Source: Streptomyces sp. H27-C3 (GTDB lineage: Bacteria; Actinomycetota; Actinomycetes; Streptomycetales; Streptomycetaceae). Taken from it: DNA of 64,000 nt. Position 1 is the first letter of the stretch; every line of letters starts with the position of its first letter. The notes below the pieces were generated by a model. It had not been told where the DNA came from, did no database searches, and saw only the letters and a program-made list of their open reading frames with translations. The translations under genes were made by a program, and so were the position numbers. Location: positions 178,610 to 242,609 of the forward strand of contig NZ_JASITA010000006.1 of NCBI RefSeq assembly GCF_030063415.1, written 5' to 3'. Shown one piece after another: positions 31,578 through 41,008 of the stretch.

Positions 31578-32561
31578 ATGGCATTGAGTCACACCGACGC
31601 GGTGATCGCCGTCGAGGGAGTACACAAGCGGTACGGGGAGAAGCGAGCCCTGGGCGGGCTCGACCTGGTGGTGGAGCGCGGCACGGTGCACGGCGTGCTC
31701 GGGCCCAACGGTGCAGGCAAGACCACCATCGTGCGCATCCTGGCCACGTTGCTGCGGCACGACGAGGGCCGGGCGGAGGTGGCCGGGTACGACGTACGGT
31801 CGCAGGCGGCCGAGATCCGGCGGCGGATCGGGCTGCTGGGGCAGCACGCGGCGCTCGACGAGGAGCTCGGCGGCAGGCAGAACCTGGAGATGTTCGGACG
31901 GCTTTACCACCTGGGTGCGCGCAGGGCGGGTGCGCGGGCCGACGAACTGCTGGAGCGGTTCGGGCTTGAGGACACCGGACGCAAGGCGGTCAAGCAGTAC
32001 AGCGGCGGCATGCGGCGGCGGCTCGATCTCGCGGCCTCGCTGATCACCGAGCCGCAGGTGCTGTTCCTGGACGAGCCGACGACCGGGCTCGACCCGCGCG
32101 GTCGTACGGAGGTCTGGGGCGCGGTGCGCTCGCTGGTCGGCGGGGGGACGACGGTCCTGCTCACGACCCAGTACCTGGAGGAGGCCGACCAGTTGGCCGA
32201 CCGGATCTCGGTGATCGATCAGGGCAGGAACATCGCGGACGGCACACCGGACCAGCTCAAGGCGAAGGTCGGCGGGGACCGCATCGACGTGGTGCCGCAC
32301 GATGTGCGCCAACTGGGAGCGGTGGCCGTGCTGATGGGGCCGGGGGCCGAGACGGACGAGTACCGGCGGCAGGTCAGTGCGCCGGTGGCGGACCGGATGA
32401 AGGCGCTCGCCAGGGTCGTACGGGAGCTGGAGGCGGCCGGCATCGAGGCGGAGGACATCGCGCTGCGCAGGCCGACACTCGACGAGGTCTTCCTCCAACT
32501 CACCGGCAGGGGTGCCGAGAAGGCCGAGAACCAGGCCGAGAGCAAGGAGGTGGCCGTATGA
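31578..32561 (+). CDS. ABC exporter ATPase (DrrA type)
   Basis: A 327-aa daunorubicin-resistance-type ATPase. Walker [11 protein letters not shown]-loop [13 protein letters not shown], signature [12 protein letters not shown], Walker [15 protein letters not shown]-loop [11 protein letters not shown] (Gln in place of the His, as in DrrA-type proteins). The C-terminal extension ([14 protein letters not shown]) is the DrrA mark. It drives the permease encoded next, overlapping by 4 nt. Substrates are usually hydrophobic antibiotics. Expressed under PadR control by inference. Confidence 0.95.
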   Translation: MALSHTDAVIAVEGVHKRYGEKRALGGLDLVVERGTVHGVLGPNGAGKTTIVRILATLLRHDEGRAEVAGYDVRSQAAEIRRRIGLLGQHAALDEELGGRQNLEMFGRLYHLGARRAGARADELLERFGLEDTGRKAVKQYSGGMRRRLDLAASLITEPQVLFLDEPTTGLDPRGRTEVWGAVRSLVGGGTTVLLTTQYLEEADQLADRISVIDQGRNIADGTPDQLKAKVGGDRIDVVPHDVRQLGAVAVLMGPGAETDEYRRQVSAPVADRMKALARVVRELEAAGIEAEDIALRRPTLDEVFLQLTGRGAEKAENQAESKEVAV

Positions 32562-33340
32562 GCGCCGCATGGGTGGTCACCGATTCCTGGACCATGACCA
32601 GGCGCGAACTCGCCCACTGGGCACGGCAGCCGGTGCAGATCGTCGTCGGGCTGATCTTTCCGGTGATGTTGCTGATGATGTTCGGCTATCTGATGGGCGG
32701 CGGCAGGGGCGTCGAGGGCGACTACATCGACTACCTGGTGCCGGGCATGTTCGCCCTGACCATGGCCTTCGGCCTGGAGGCGACGATGATCGCCGTCACC
32801 CAGGACCTCGGCAAGGGCGTCATCGACCGGTTCAGGGCCATGCCGATGTCGACGTCGGCGGTGCTGGTGGGCCGGAGCGTAGCGGACATGCTCCAGTCGG
32901 CGCTCGGACTGCTGGTCCTGGTGGGGGTCGGCTACGCGATCGGGTGGCGTTGGCACGACGGGGCGACGGCCGCGCTGGGGGCGCTGGGGCTGTTGCTTCT
33001 ACTGCGGTTCGCGATGCTGTGGATCGGGATCTACTTGGCAATGGTGGCGGGGAAGCCGGAGCTGGTGCAGGCGGTCCAGATCTTGATCTGGCCCATCGGT
33101 TTCCTCTCCAACGCGTTCGCGACGCCCGGGTCGATGCCGGGCTGGCTGGGCGCGGTAGTCGAGTGGAACCCGATGTCGGCGACGGCAACGGCGACGCGTG
33201 ATCTGTTCGGATACCCGGGGAGCGCGGGCGAGTCCTGGGCGGCGGAGCACGCGGGGCTGCTGGCGGTGGGGTGGCCGGTGCTGCTGCTGGCCGTGTTCTT
33301 CCCGCTGGCGGTACGAAGGTTTGGGCGCCTGAGCCACTGA
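32558..33340 (+). CDS. ABC-2 type exporter permease (DrrB type)
   Basis: A 260-aa inner-membrane protein with about six TM helices, beginning with the cytosolic [20 protein letters not shown] segment, then TM1, and with the ABC-2 signature around [20 protein letters not shown] between TM2 and TM3. C-terminal end [21 protein letters not shown]. ATG overlaps the ATPase stop. Forms an exporter with the preceding ATPase. Confidence 0.95.
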   Translation: MSAAWVVTDSWTMTRRELAHWARQPVQIVVGLIFPVMLLMMFGYLMGGGRGVEGDYIDYLVPGMFALTMAFGLEATMIAVTQDLGKGVIDRFRAMPMSTSAVLVGRSVADMLQSALGLLVLVGVGYAIGWRWHDGATAALGALGLLLLLRFAMLWIGIYLAMVAGKPELVQAVQILIWPIGFLSNAFATPGSMPGWLGAVVEWNPMSATATATRDLFGYPGSAGESWAAEHAGLLAVGWPVLLLAVFFPLAVRRFGRLSH

Positions 33341-33385
33341 GGGGGCCGGGGGTGGGGTGCGTGCGGGCGGGCCGCTGCGCGGGGC

Positions 33386-33499
33386 TTGTCCCCCCTCGCC
33401 CCTTCCCGCTGTGACTTTTCGCCGCTACCGCCGCGTGGCGGGGGCAGGCCGGACCCCGGACGCCCTGCGGGCGCGCCCTCAAACGCCGGACGGGCTGGA
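33386..33499. repeat. 115-nt repeat, right copy of the inverted pair
   Basis: Reverse complement of 30651-30763, sharing GCCCGTCCGGCGTTTGAGGGC, GCCACGCGGCGGTAG and GTCACAGCGGGAAGGGGCG blocks (each stated on the complementary strand). It lies 46 nt downstream of the permease stop. Confidence 0.85.
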
Positions 33500-33575
33500 T
33501 TTCCTGCGGCTGTGCTTACGGCGAGCAGCGGACCTTCAGCCTTGCGGCCCTGTGCCGTCCCCCACCCCGCCCATT

Positions 33576-33636
33576 TCAGCCGTCCGGCGTTTGAGGGCCG
33601 GGGTCTGGGGCGGAGCCCCAGTTACGGGAAGGGCGG
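33576..33636. repeat. CCGTCCGGCG-family intergenic repeat
   Basis: TCAGCCGTCCGGCGTTTGAG...GGGGTCTGGGGCGGAGCCCC is almost identical to 23021-23068 including the preceding CCATT. Together with 33386-33499 it forms a looped inverted repeat (CTCAAACGCCGGACGG against CCGTCCGGCGTTTGAG) 76 nt apart, able to act as a terminator-like cruciform. Confidence 0.8.
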
Positions 33637-33756
33637 GTAGGGGAATGCGCCGCACTCAGCCGACCCCGCAGGCACCCGCACCCGCACGGCCCCACACTCG
33701 CACCCGCACGCCCGCGCGGCCCGCATCGACCCCCACTCCACTCCACCCACCCCACC

Positions 33757-35205
33757 TCAGTGATGGAACGAAGACTTCGCGCCCCCCACCGCCCCCACCG
33801 GCTCCGCCCGCCCCCGCAGCTCCGGCAGCGCGTCCCGGAGCGCTTCGAGCAGCAGCTCCGCGAGGTCCGCCGAGAAGCCGTTGCGGCACACGATCCGCAG
33901 GACGGACAGGTCCTGCCGGTTCGCCGGGAAGGTGTACGCCGGCACCAGCCACCCCCGCTCCCGCAGCCGCCGCGACACGTCGAAGACGTCGTAATTACGT
34001 ACCTCCGGCGCCGTGGTGAACGCGAACACGGGCAGCTCGTCGCCCCGCGTGAGCAGCCGGAAGTCGCCCAGCGCCTCGATCCGTTCCGCGAGCCCCCTGG
34101 CCACGTCCCGCGTCGTCTGCTGCACGGCCCGGAAGCCGTCCCGGCCGAGCCGCAGGAACGTGTAGTACTGCGCGACCACCTGCGCGCCGGGACGGGAGAA
34201 GTTGAGGGCGAAGGTCGGCATGTCGCCGCCGAGGTAGTTGACCCTGAAGACCAGTTCCTCGGGCAGCTCGGCGGGGGAGCGCCACAGCGCCCAGCCGACC
34301 CCGGGGTAGACCAGGCCGTACTTGTGCCCCGAGGTGTTGATGGACGCCACCCTCGGCAGCCGGAAGTCCCACACCAGGTCCTCGTCGACGAACGGCGCGA
34401 CCATCGCGCCCGACGCCCCGTCGACATGCACCGGCACATCGAGCCCCGTGCGCTCCTGAAGCGCGTCGAGCGTGGCGCAGATCTCGGCGACCGGTTCGTA
34501 ACTGCCGTCGAAGGTGGAGCCGAGCACGGCCACCACGCCGATCGTGTTCTCGTCGCAGAGGTCGGCCGCGGCCTGCGGGTCGAGGTGGAAGCGGTCGCCC
34601 TCCATGGGGACTTGCCGCGCCTCGACCTCCCAGAAGTTGCAGAACTTCTCCCAGCAGACCTGGACGTTGACGCCCATCACCAGATTCGGCCTGGCGCTGC
34701 CCGGATAGCGGTCCGCGTTCCGGTTGGCCCAGCGCCGCTTGAGCGCCATCCCGGCGAGCATGCAGGCCTCGCTCGACCCGGTCGTCGAGCAGCCGACGGC
34801 GGTCGCCGGGTCCGGTGCGTTCCACAGGTCGGCGAGCATGGCGACGCAGCGCTGCTCCAGCGCCGCGGTACGCGGGTACTCGTCCTTGTCGATCATGTTC
34901 TTGTCCCGGCACTCGCTCATCAGGACGTCCGCCTGGGGTTCCATCCAGGTGGTGACGAAGGTGGCGAGGTTGAGCCGGGAGTTGCCGTCGAGCATCAGCT
35001 CGTCGTGGACGAGTTGGTACGCGGTCGAGGGCGCCATGGGGCCGTCGGGGAGGCGGTGCGTGGGTGGCGCGGACTCCATGGCGCCGATCGGGTCGGCCGC
35101 GCCGTAGAAGGGGTTGAGGGAAAGCCTGCGGTACTCCTCGCTGGTTTCCTCGGCGCCCTCTGCCTTGCCGTTCGGGTGCTCCGGACCGCCCTGGTGAAGT
35201 GCCAT
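33757..35205 (-). CDS. gadB: Glutamate decarboxylase
   Basis: A 482-aa PLP-dependent decarboxylase (glutamate to GABA plus CO2). The PLP lysine is in ASINTSGHKYGLVYPGVGW, the substrate region in GCSTTGSSEACMLAGMALKR, and the aspartate stacking on PLP in PVHVDGASGAMVAPF. Length matches GAD alpha/beta. ATG 35205 is the best start; an extension with an upstream ATG is not GAD-like. GABA formation consumes a proton, so a role in acid stress or GABA metabolism is expected. It diverges from the TipA-like regulator across 161 nt, which may share control. Confidence 0.95.
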   Translation of the reverse strand: MALHQGGPEHPNGKAEGAEETSEEYRRLSLNPFYGAADPIGAMESAPPTHRLPDGPMAPSTAYQLVHDELMLDGNSRLNLATFVTTWMEPQADVLMSECRDKNMIDKDEYPRTAALEQRCVAMLADLWNAPDPATAVGCSTTGSSEACMLAGMALKRRWANRNADRYPGSARPNLVMGVNVQVCWEKFCNFWEVEARQVPMEGDRFHLDPQAAADLCDENTIGVVAVLGSTFDGSYEPVAEICATLDALQERTGLDVPVHVDGASGAMVAPFVDEDLVWDFRLPRVASINTSGHKYGLVYPGVGWALWRSPAELPEELVFRVNYLGGDMPTFALNFSRPGAQVVAQYYTFLRLGRDGFRAVQQTTRDVARGLAERIEALGDFRLLTRGDELPVFAFTTAPEVRNYDVFDVSRRLRERGWLVPAYTFPANRQDLSVLRIVCRNGFSADLAELLLEALRDALPELRGRAEPVGAVGGAKSSFHH

Positions 35206-35366
35206 GCGTTCACCATAACGGGACATAAGCCGCATAATCGTGCGGCGTGAGGGCTTGCGCCTCACGTGACGTGAGGACCCAGGCTGAGGTGTGTGAAGCG
35301 CGGCACGTCCACGCGAGACGCACGCACACACGAAACACGTACACGCGAGACGAAGGAGCGGGAGAC

Positions 35367-36128
35367 GTGAGCTACTCCGTGGGGCAGGTCGCAGGGTTCG
35401 CCGGAGTGACGGTGCGCACCCTGCACCACTATGACGAGATCGCACTGTTCTCCCCGGGCGGCCGCAGCCACGCGGGCCACCGGCGTTATGACGACGCCGA
35501 CCTCGACCGGCTGCAGCAGATCCTGTTCTACCGGGAGCTCGGCTTTCCGCTCGACGAGGTGGCGGTCCTCCTGGACGACCCCGCCGCGGATCCGCGGGAC
35601 CACCTGCGGCGTCAGCACACGCTGCTGTCCGCCCGGATCACCAAGTTGCAGGAGATGGCCGTCGCCGTCGAAACAGCCATGGAGGCAAGGAAGATGGGCA
35701 TCAATCTCACGCCCGAGGAGAAGTTCGAGGTCTTCGGGGACCACGACCCGGACGCGTACGCGCAGGAGGTCGAGGAGCGCTGGGGCGGCTCCGACGCGTA
35801 CCGCGAGTCCCGGCGGCGTACCGCTTCGTACACCAAGGAGGACTGGCAGCGGATACAGGCCGAGGCCGACGACATCACCCGCCGTTTTGTCGCCCTGATG
35901 GAATCCGGCGCCGAGCCCGAGTCCCCGGCGGCGATGGACGTCGCCGAGGCGCACCGCGGCTGGATCAGCGGAAATCACTACGCGTGCAGCTACGAGATGC
36001 ACGTCGGGCTGGCAGAGATGTACATGGCCGACGAACGTTTCACGCGGAACATCGACCGGATCAAGCCAGGTCTGGCGGCCTTCCAGCGGGAGGCGATGCT
36101 GGCGAACGCCATCCGCCATGTGAGGTGA
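35367..36128 (+). CDS. MerR-family regulator with TipAS ligand domain
   Basis: A 253-aa TipA-like protein. Residues 1-75 are the MerR winged helix (YSVGQVAGFAGVTVRTLHHY, then FSPGGRSHAGHRRYDDADLD), followed by a coiled-coil and the TipAS antibiotic-recognition domain (SYTKEDWQRIQAEADDITRR, HRGWISGNHYACSYEMHVGL, YMADERFTRNIDRIKPGLAA). The TipAS Cys that links thiostrepton in TipA lies in SYACS-like sequence here as NHYACSYE. It likely responds to thiopeptide-like compounds. GTG 35367 follows AAGGAGCGGGAG. Confidence 0.93.
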   Translation: MSYSVGQVAGFAGVTVRTLHHYDEIALFSPGGRSHAGHRRYDDADLDRLQQILFYRELGFPLDEVAVLLDDPAADPRDHLRRQHTLLSARITKLQEMAVAVETAMEARKMGINLTPEEKFEVFGDHDPDAYAQEVEERWGGSDAYRESRRRTASYTKEDWQRIQAEADDITRRFVALMESGAEPESPAAMDVAEAHRGWISGNHYACSYEMHVGLAEMYMADERFTRNIDRIKPGLAAFQREAMLANAIRHVR

Positions 36129-36311
36129 CAGGTGAGGTGACAGCTGAGGAGACTTGGGGGCGGCAGGTACGCGGGCCCGTAGGGCGCTCCGCCCCGGGCC
36201 GGGGCCCGGGGATTGCCTGGGGAACACTGGAACCAGGCGGGACCCGGCCACGTTGTAGCTTTGGCAGCAAGCCCGCCGCTGACGATCCCCCCCCCCTGGA
36301 GCCCGGTACCC

Positions 36312-37007
36312 GTGAATACGCTGTCGCTCGGACCGAGCTGGCTTGAGCCGAACTACCTCCTTGAGCAGTTCGGGTTGGCCGGTCTGCTGCTCATCGTCTT
36401 CGCCGAGTCCGGGCTGCTCATCGGCTTCTTCCTGCCGGGCGACTCGCTTCTGTTCACCACCGGCATCCTGGTGACCACGGGCGTGCTCGACACCCCGCTG
36501 TGGCTGGTCTGTGTGCTGGTCGTCCTGTCGGCGGTCATCGGTGACCAGGTCGGCTATCTCTTCGGCCGCAAGGTCGGCCCGTCGCTCTTCAACCGGCCCG
36601 ACTCCAAGCTCTTCAAGCAGGAGAACGTCCAGAAGGCGCACGAGTTCTTCGAGAAGTACGGCCCCAAGTCCCTGATCCTGGCCCGCTTCGTGCCCGTCGT
36701 GCGTACGTTCACGCCGATCATCGCCGGCGTCAGCAAGATGAACTACCGCTCGTTCATCACGTTCAACATCATCGGCGGTGTGCTCTGGGGCGCCGGCGTG
36801 ACGCTGCTCGGCGCCGCCCTGGGCAATGTGAAGTTCGTCCACGAGAACATCGAGGCGATCCTGATCGGCATCGTGCTGATCTCGGTGCTGCCGATCGCCA
36901 TCGAGTTCCTTCGCGCCCGCGGCAAGAACAAGAAGGCGGCGGCAGCCGCGGCCGACGGCCAGGACGGGCTGCCGCCGACCTCGCGCGGCCGCCACGCCAA
37001 GCGCTGA
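36312..37007 (+). CDS. DedA-family membrane protein
   Basis: A 231-aa DedA/VTT-domain protein with about five or six membrane segments. Family marks are the early acidic E/D in FAESGLLIGFFLPGDSLLFT and the GP-x-S/F-I/L-x-R-F-x-P-V-R sequence (SLILARFVPVVRTFTPIIAG). It is probably a polyprenyl- or phospholipid-flipping scramblase-type protein, as shown for some DedA members. GTG 36312 is chosen by the family start; TGGAG lies 13 nt before it. A basic C-terminal tail (RARGKNKKAAAA). Confidence 0.93.
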   Translation: MNTLSLGPSWLEPNYLLEQFGLAGLLLIVFAESGLLIGFFLPGDSLLFTTGILVTTGVLDTPLWLVCVLVVLSAVIGDQVGYLFGRKVGPSLFNRPDSKLFKQENVQKAHEFFEKYGPKSLILARFVPVVRTFTPIIAGVSKMNYRSFITFNIIGGVLWGAGVTLLGAALGNVKFVHENIEAILIGIVLISVLPIAIEFLRARGKNKKAAAAAADGQDGLPPTSRGRHAKR

Positions 37008-37019
37008 GCCGGTAGGAGA

Positions 37020-38708
37020 TCAGAAGCCGCGCGTCCGCTTGGCCGCGCGGCGGCTGGCCCCCCGGCCGGCCCCCGGAGTCTTGAGGAACAGCCGGGAGAT
37101 CTCGCCGCCCAGATTCACCCCGATCGCGATCGCCAGCGCCAGCGCGGCCGCCTTCGACAGCGAGGCCATCCCGGCGTTCAGGTCGTTCTGTGCGATGCCG
37201 AGCAGACCGAAGTACGTCGCGGAGCCCGGCAGCAGCGGACCGATCGCCGCTGTGACGTACGGCAGTGCGGAGGCGTACTGGTAGCGCGAGAACAGCTGGC
37301 CGAAGAGGCCCACCAGACCGGCGGCGACAGCGGTCGCGGCGACCGGTGAGATCCCGCCGACGTTGTTCATCGCACCGTAGATGAGCCAGGCCACCCCACC
37401 GTTCAGGGTCACCATCAGCACGGTGTTGCGCTCCTGCTGGAGCAGGATCGCGAAGGCGAACGACAGCAACATCGACGCGAGGATCTGGGTCACCGGACGC
37501 TCGGTGCCCTGCAGGGCCGTGGCCGGGTGCAGCTCGGCGTGCAGCTGCAGGCCGAGATAGAGCACGATCAGCACGCCCATGACAATCGCGATGAAGAAGT
37601 ACATGACTTCCAGCAGTCGCGCGGACGCGGTGATGTAGTAGCCGGTCAGACCGTCCTGCACGCCCGCCACCAGGGCCCGCCCCGGCAGCAGCGCGAAGAG
37701 CCCACCGGTGATGACGGCGGACGGCTGGGTGTCGAACAGGGAGGTCGAAGGCGCCAGCGTGAGCGCGACCCCTATCGCGGCTGGCGGCATCGCGGCGACC
37801 ACGAACTGGTAGAACTCCGGGATCCCGCGCCCCGCGAGCACCCACGCGAGGCGGTCGCCGAGCATCGCGCCGACCATCGCCGCCAGGAAGACCACCGGAC
37901 CACCGCCTACCAGCACGGAGGCCGCGCCGGCCAGCAGCCCGCTGGCCCCCGTCAGGGCCCAGCCCGGGTACGGGTGACGGTTACGGCGGATCTCCGCCAG
38001 CGTGCGGTACGCCTCTTCCAGCGTGACGTCGGTGTCCGGCGACGTGATGTCGTCGATGAGGTGGTAGACGGCCGCCAGCCGCGTGTAGTCGGTGCCCCGC
38101 CTGCGCACGGTCCTGCTCGCCGTCACCGGGTCGTCGACCAGCGACGGCTGGTAGGAGATCGACAGCAGGGTGAAGGTGACGTTCGGCTCGCAGCGGTCGA
38201 GCCCGTACGCCCGGCTGACCCCGAACATCGCGGCCTCGACGTCCTCGGCGCCCTCGCCGCCCGCGAGCAGCAGCTCACCGATACGCAGCGTCAGGTCGAG
38301 CACGCGCGGCACGGCGGGCCCGGCGTCGTCGTGCCGCTGCACCGGCTCCGTCACGGGCCGGTCGCCGACCGGCATGCGCAGCAGGGTCCGCATCCGGTCC
38401 TGCCAGGGCGCCTCCTTGGTCGGCCGGATCATGGGGATGCCGTGGGCCGGAGTGAAGGCGGGCGCGTTGCGGGCGCTGTACGTGCTCGGCGTGTCGAACG
38501 CCGACGCCTCGGGAGGGGCGGGCAGTTCGGTGGTGAGCCCCTGCGGCAGCGCGAACTCGGAGGTCGGGTGTTCCTCCTCGGCCGGCTCGGGCTGCCGTCC
38601 GCCCGACGGCGGCGTGAAGGCGCTGCGCGCCTCGTCCGACTGCGGCTTGCGGTCCTCGGGCCCGTTGTCATCGGTCCCATGACCGCCGCGCTTCGGCTCA
38701 GCCACCAC
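37020..38708 (-). CDS. ThrE-type threonine/serine exporter family protein
   Basis: A 562-aa protein joining a YjjP-like (DUF1212) and a YjjB-like (DUF3815) half. The first half starts at about 130 (PRVLDLTLRIGELLLAGGEG, the short helix with conserved G-E-G-A) and carries five TMs after residue 250. The second half gives another five (FAILLQQERNTVLMVTLNGG, SRYQYASALPYVTAAIGPLL). The first 120 residues are hydrophilic and poorly ordered. GTG 38708. Export of threonine/serine or small amino acids is inferred from Corynebacterium ThrE. Confidence 0.9.
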   Translation of the reverse strand: MVAEPKRGGHGTDDNGPEDRKPQSDEARSAFTPPSGGRQPEPAEEEHPTSEFALPQGLTTELPAPPEASAFDTPSTYSARNAPAFTPAHGIPMIRPTKEAPWQDRMRTLLRMPVGDRPVTEPVQRHDDAGPAVPRVLDLTLRIGELLLAGGEGAEDVEAAMFGVSRAYGLDRCEPNVTFTLLSISYQPSLVDDPVTASRTVRRRGTDYTRLAAVYHLIDDITSPDTDVTLEEAYRTLAEIRRNRHPYPGWALTGASGLLAGAASVLVGGGPVVFLAAMVGAMLGDRLAWVLAGRGIPEFYQFVVAAMPPAAIGVALTLAPSTSLFDTQPSAVITGGLFALLPGRALVAGVQDGLTGYYITASARLLEVMYFFIAIVMGVLIVLYLGLQLHAELHPATALQGTERPVTQILASMLLSFAFAILLQQERNTVLMVTLNGGVAWLIYGAMNNVGGISPVAATAVAAGLVGLFGQLFSRYQYASALPYVTAAIGPLLPGSATYFGLLGIAQNDLNAGMASLSKAAALALAIAIGVNLGGEISRLFLKTPGAGRGASRRAAKRTRGF

Positions 38709-38938
38709 TTGCCCCGCTCCTTGCCCTGCTCGTTCTTGCCGTCGTGCTTGTGTCGGTGCTCGTGCGCCGCGCGTTCGTGCGCGTACGCCGTGATCGTCTC
38801 GCTCGCCCGCAGGCCCAGTATGCGGACGCGGGCCTTCAGGTCACGCAGGACCCAACACGCGGCGGGCGGCGCACCCCCGTTGGGGTGCACCGCCCGCCGC
38901 GCAGCCGGACGAGCCTGGGCTCGTCGGTTCGAACCCTG
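38709..38938 (-). other. Region between ppa and the ThrE-like gene, leader only
   Basis: A - strand reading frame with RVRILGLRASETITAYAHER overlaps the ThrE start in another frame for almost 300 nt and is unlikely to be a gene. The left part probably is the ThrE leader. The right part holds the ppa terminator hairpin. Confidence 0.5.
38862..38899 (-). terminator. Terminator hairpin downstream of ppa
   Basis: GCGGGCGG-C-GCACCCC at 38862-38877 pairs with GGGGTGC-A-CCGCCCGC at 38882-38897 with a 4-nt loop. It lies 40 nt after the ppa stop on the - strand, followed by CGTG rather than a T run, typical for Streptomyces. Confidence 0.8.
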
Positions 38939-39448
38939 TCAGTGCTGGCCGCCCTGCGCCTGCAGGCGCTTGTACGAGGCTTCGACCTCGGCCTCGGCCT
39001 CGGTGCGCCCGACCCAGTCGGCGCCTTCCACCGACTTGCCGGGCTCCAGGTCCTTGTAGACCTCGAAGAAGTGCTGGATTTCCAGGCGGTCGAACTCCGA
39101 GACATGGTGAATGTCGCGCAGGTGCTCGACGCGCGGGTCCGATGCCGGGACACAGAGCAGCTTGTCGTCGCCACCGGCCTCGTCCGTCATCCGGAACATG
39201 CCGATCGCGCGGCACTTGATGACACAGCCCGGGAAGGTCGGCTCCTCCAGGATGACCAGGGCGTCCAGCGGGTCGCCGTCCTCGCCGAGGGTGTTCTCGA
39301 CGAAGCCGTAGTCCGCCGGGTAACTGGTCGAGGTGAAGAGTCGACGGTCAAGGCGGATCCGACCGGTTTCGTGGTCCACCTCGTACTTGTTCCGCGAACC
39401 CTTCGGGATCTCGATGGTGACGTCGAACTCCACGGGTGGCTCCTCCAT
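38939..39448 (-). CDS. ppa: Inorganic pyrophosphatase
   Basis: A 169-aa family I soluble pyrophosphatase, cytoplasmic, hydrolysing PPi to phosphate with Mg. Signature with three metal-binding aspartates: [12 protein letters not shown]. Also [15 protein letters not shown] at the start and [16 protein letters not shown] 39448 (MEEPPVEFD) is the usual start; a GTG nine bases upstream is possible. It diverges from dacB across a 71-nt spacer, which must contain both promoters. Confidence 0.97.
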   Translation of the reverse strand: MEEPPVEFDVTIEIPKGSRNKYEVDHETGRIRLDRRLFTSTSYPADYGFVENTLGEDGDPLDALVILEEPTFPGCVIKCRAIGMFRMTDEAGGDDKLLCVPASDPRVEHLRDIHHVSEFDRLEIQHFFEVYKDLEPGKSVEGADWVGRTEAEAEVEASYKRLQAQGGQH

Positions 39449-39519
39449 GATCAGCACATACTTCGGGTGGTTAAGTGTCCCTCACGCAGGTGTGTGGTTG
39501 CGAAAGGGGCTGGTCCGCG

Positions 39520-40932
39520 GTGCCGGAGTGGAAAATGTGGCAGCTCGCGACGGGCGCCGCCGTGGTCGGTCTCGCCCTGTCTGCCGGGACGGTGGCCGCG
39601 GCAGGCCCCTGGGACTCCGGTCAGCGTAAGGCCGAGCGGGAGTGGGCTGCCGCCCAGGACCATATGGGTGGCGCACATCACGACACCCCCGCGCCCGCCC
39701 CCAGCGCCGCCGGCGTACTCGCCGCGCTGGGCGCCCCCGTACCGCCGCCCGCCAGGAGCGGCCTCGCCGACGCGCTCGGGCCGCTGCTGCGCGACGACCC
39801 CACGCTGGGCACGGTCCGCACCGCCTCGGTGATCGACACCGCGACGGGCACCCAGGTGTACGGGAGAGGGGCCAGGGACCCGATGACCCCCGCCTCCACC
39901 GTCAAGATCGCCACGACGCTCGCCGCGCTCTCCGCGCTCGGCCCCGACCACCGCATCGCCACCACCGTCACCGCCGTCCCCGACGGCAAACGGGTCACGC
40001 TGGTCGGCGGCGGCGACCCGACGCTCGGCCGGGCCGGACTGCGCGCCCTCGCCGACGACACGGCCCGGGTGCTGAAGGACCGTGGCGTCGGCGAGGCGGA
40101 GATCTCGTACGACACGACGCTCTACTCGGGACCCGAGCTTCACCCCATCGGTCCCAACGAGAACATCAGCCCCGTCAGCGCGCTCATGCTCGACGAGGGC
40201 CGGCTCGACGGCTCCCGCAGCGGCCCCGCCCCGCGCACCGGCGACCCCGCGGGCGACGCCGCCCGTGCCTTCGCCGAGCTGCTGCGCGAGCGCGGCATCA
40301 AGGCCAAGGGTGACCCGGCCAGGGGGAAGACTCCGAAGGGCGCCGAGCCGGTCGCCAAGACCCTCTCCGAGCCCCTCTCCGCCCTGGTGGAGCGCTCCCT
40401 GACCCACAGTGACAACGACATCGCCGAGGCCCTGGCCCGTCAGACGGCCCTCTCGTCCGGACAGCCCGCGAGCTTCGAAGGAGCGGGCAAGGCGGTCAGG
40501 TCCCGGCTGAAGAAGCTGGAACTGCCGCTGTCCGGAGCCCGCTTCGCGGACGGCAGCGGCCTCGACCGGGCCGGCCGCGTCTCCGCGGCGCTCCTGGCCC
40601 AGCTGCTCACCCGCGCGGCCGACCCGGCCCGCCCGGGCCTGCGACCCGTCCTGACGGGCCTTCCGGTGGCCGGATTCAGCGGCACCCTCAAGGGCCGCTA
40701 CCGCAAGGAATCGCCGGGTACGGGCATGGTCCGCGCCAAGACCGGCACCCTCACCGGCGTCAACACCCTGGCCGGCACCGTCGTCGACGCGGACGGCCGG
40801 CTCCTCTCCTTCGCCTTCCTCTCCTCGGGCGCCACAACGCCCGACGCGGCCCAGTCCGCCCTGGACCGACTGGCCTCCACCGTCGCCAACTGCGGCTGCG
40901 CCCCCTCCGAGGGACGGCCGGGCCGCAAGTGA
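39520..40932 (+). CDS. dacB: D-alanyl-D-alanine carboxypeptidase/endopeptidase (PBP4 type)
   Basis: A 470-aa class C penicillin-binding protein that cleaves terminal D-Ala or cross-links in peptidoglycan. SxxK in TPASTVKIATTLAAL, SxN in LTHSDNDIAEA, and KTG in VRAKTGTLTGVNTLAG are all present. The hydrophobic start (WQLATGAAVVGLALSAGTVA) is a signal anchor. I chose GTG 39520 because GAAAGGGG lies 10 nt before it. C-terminal Cys pair (ANCGCAP). Exported, acts outside. Confidence 0.95.
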   Translation: MPEWKMWQLATGAAVVGLALSAGTVAAAGPWDSGQRKAEREWAAAQDHMGGAHHDTPAPAPSAAGVLAALGAPVPPPARSGLADALGPLLRDDPTLGTVRTASVIDTATGTQVYGRGARDPMTPASTVKIATTLAALSALGPDHRIATTVTAVPDGKRVTLVGGGDPTLGRAGLRALADDTARVLKDRGVGEAEISYDTTLYSGPELHPIGPNENISPVSALMLDEGRLDGSRSGPAPRTGDPAGDAARAFAELLRERGIKAKGDPARGKTPKGAEPVAKTLSEPLSALVERSLTHSDNDIAEALARQTALSSGQPASFEGAGKAVRSRLKKLELPLSGARFADGSGLDRAGRVSAALLAQLLTRAADPARPGLRPVLTGLPVAGFSGTLKGRYRKESPGTGMVRAKTGTLTGVNTLAGTVVDADGRLLSFAFLSSGATTPDAAQSALDRLASTVANCGCAPSEGRPGRK

Positions 40933-41008
40933 ACCCCGAGGAAGTTCAGGGTCGCGGGTGGTGGGCAACCCCTCACCGCCGGTGCGTTCGACCACGTACG
41001 GTTGACGC

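Larger units (their letters stand above)
33341..33756. other. Long repeat-filled intergenic region
   Basis: No gene is seen between the permease and glutamate decarboxylase. It contains the inverted 115-nt repeat (33386-33499), a second element of the same family in the other orientation (33576-33636), and from 33650 a C/A-rich CCCGCAC-type low-complexity run. Transcripts from both sides end here, so it probably works as a bidirectional termination zone. Confidence 0.6.

Noticed and set aside
38429..38890. Possible small protein upstream of the ThrE-like gene on the - strand
   Set aside because: It overlaps the ThrE-like gene by nearly 280 nt in another frame and has no recognisable family.
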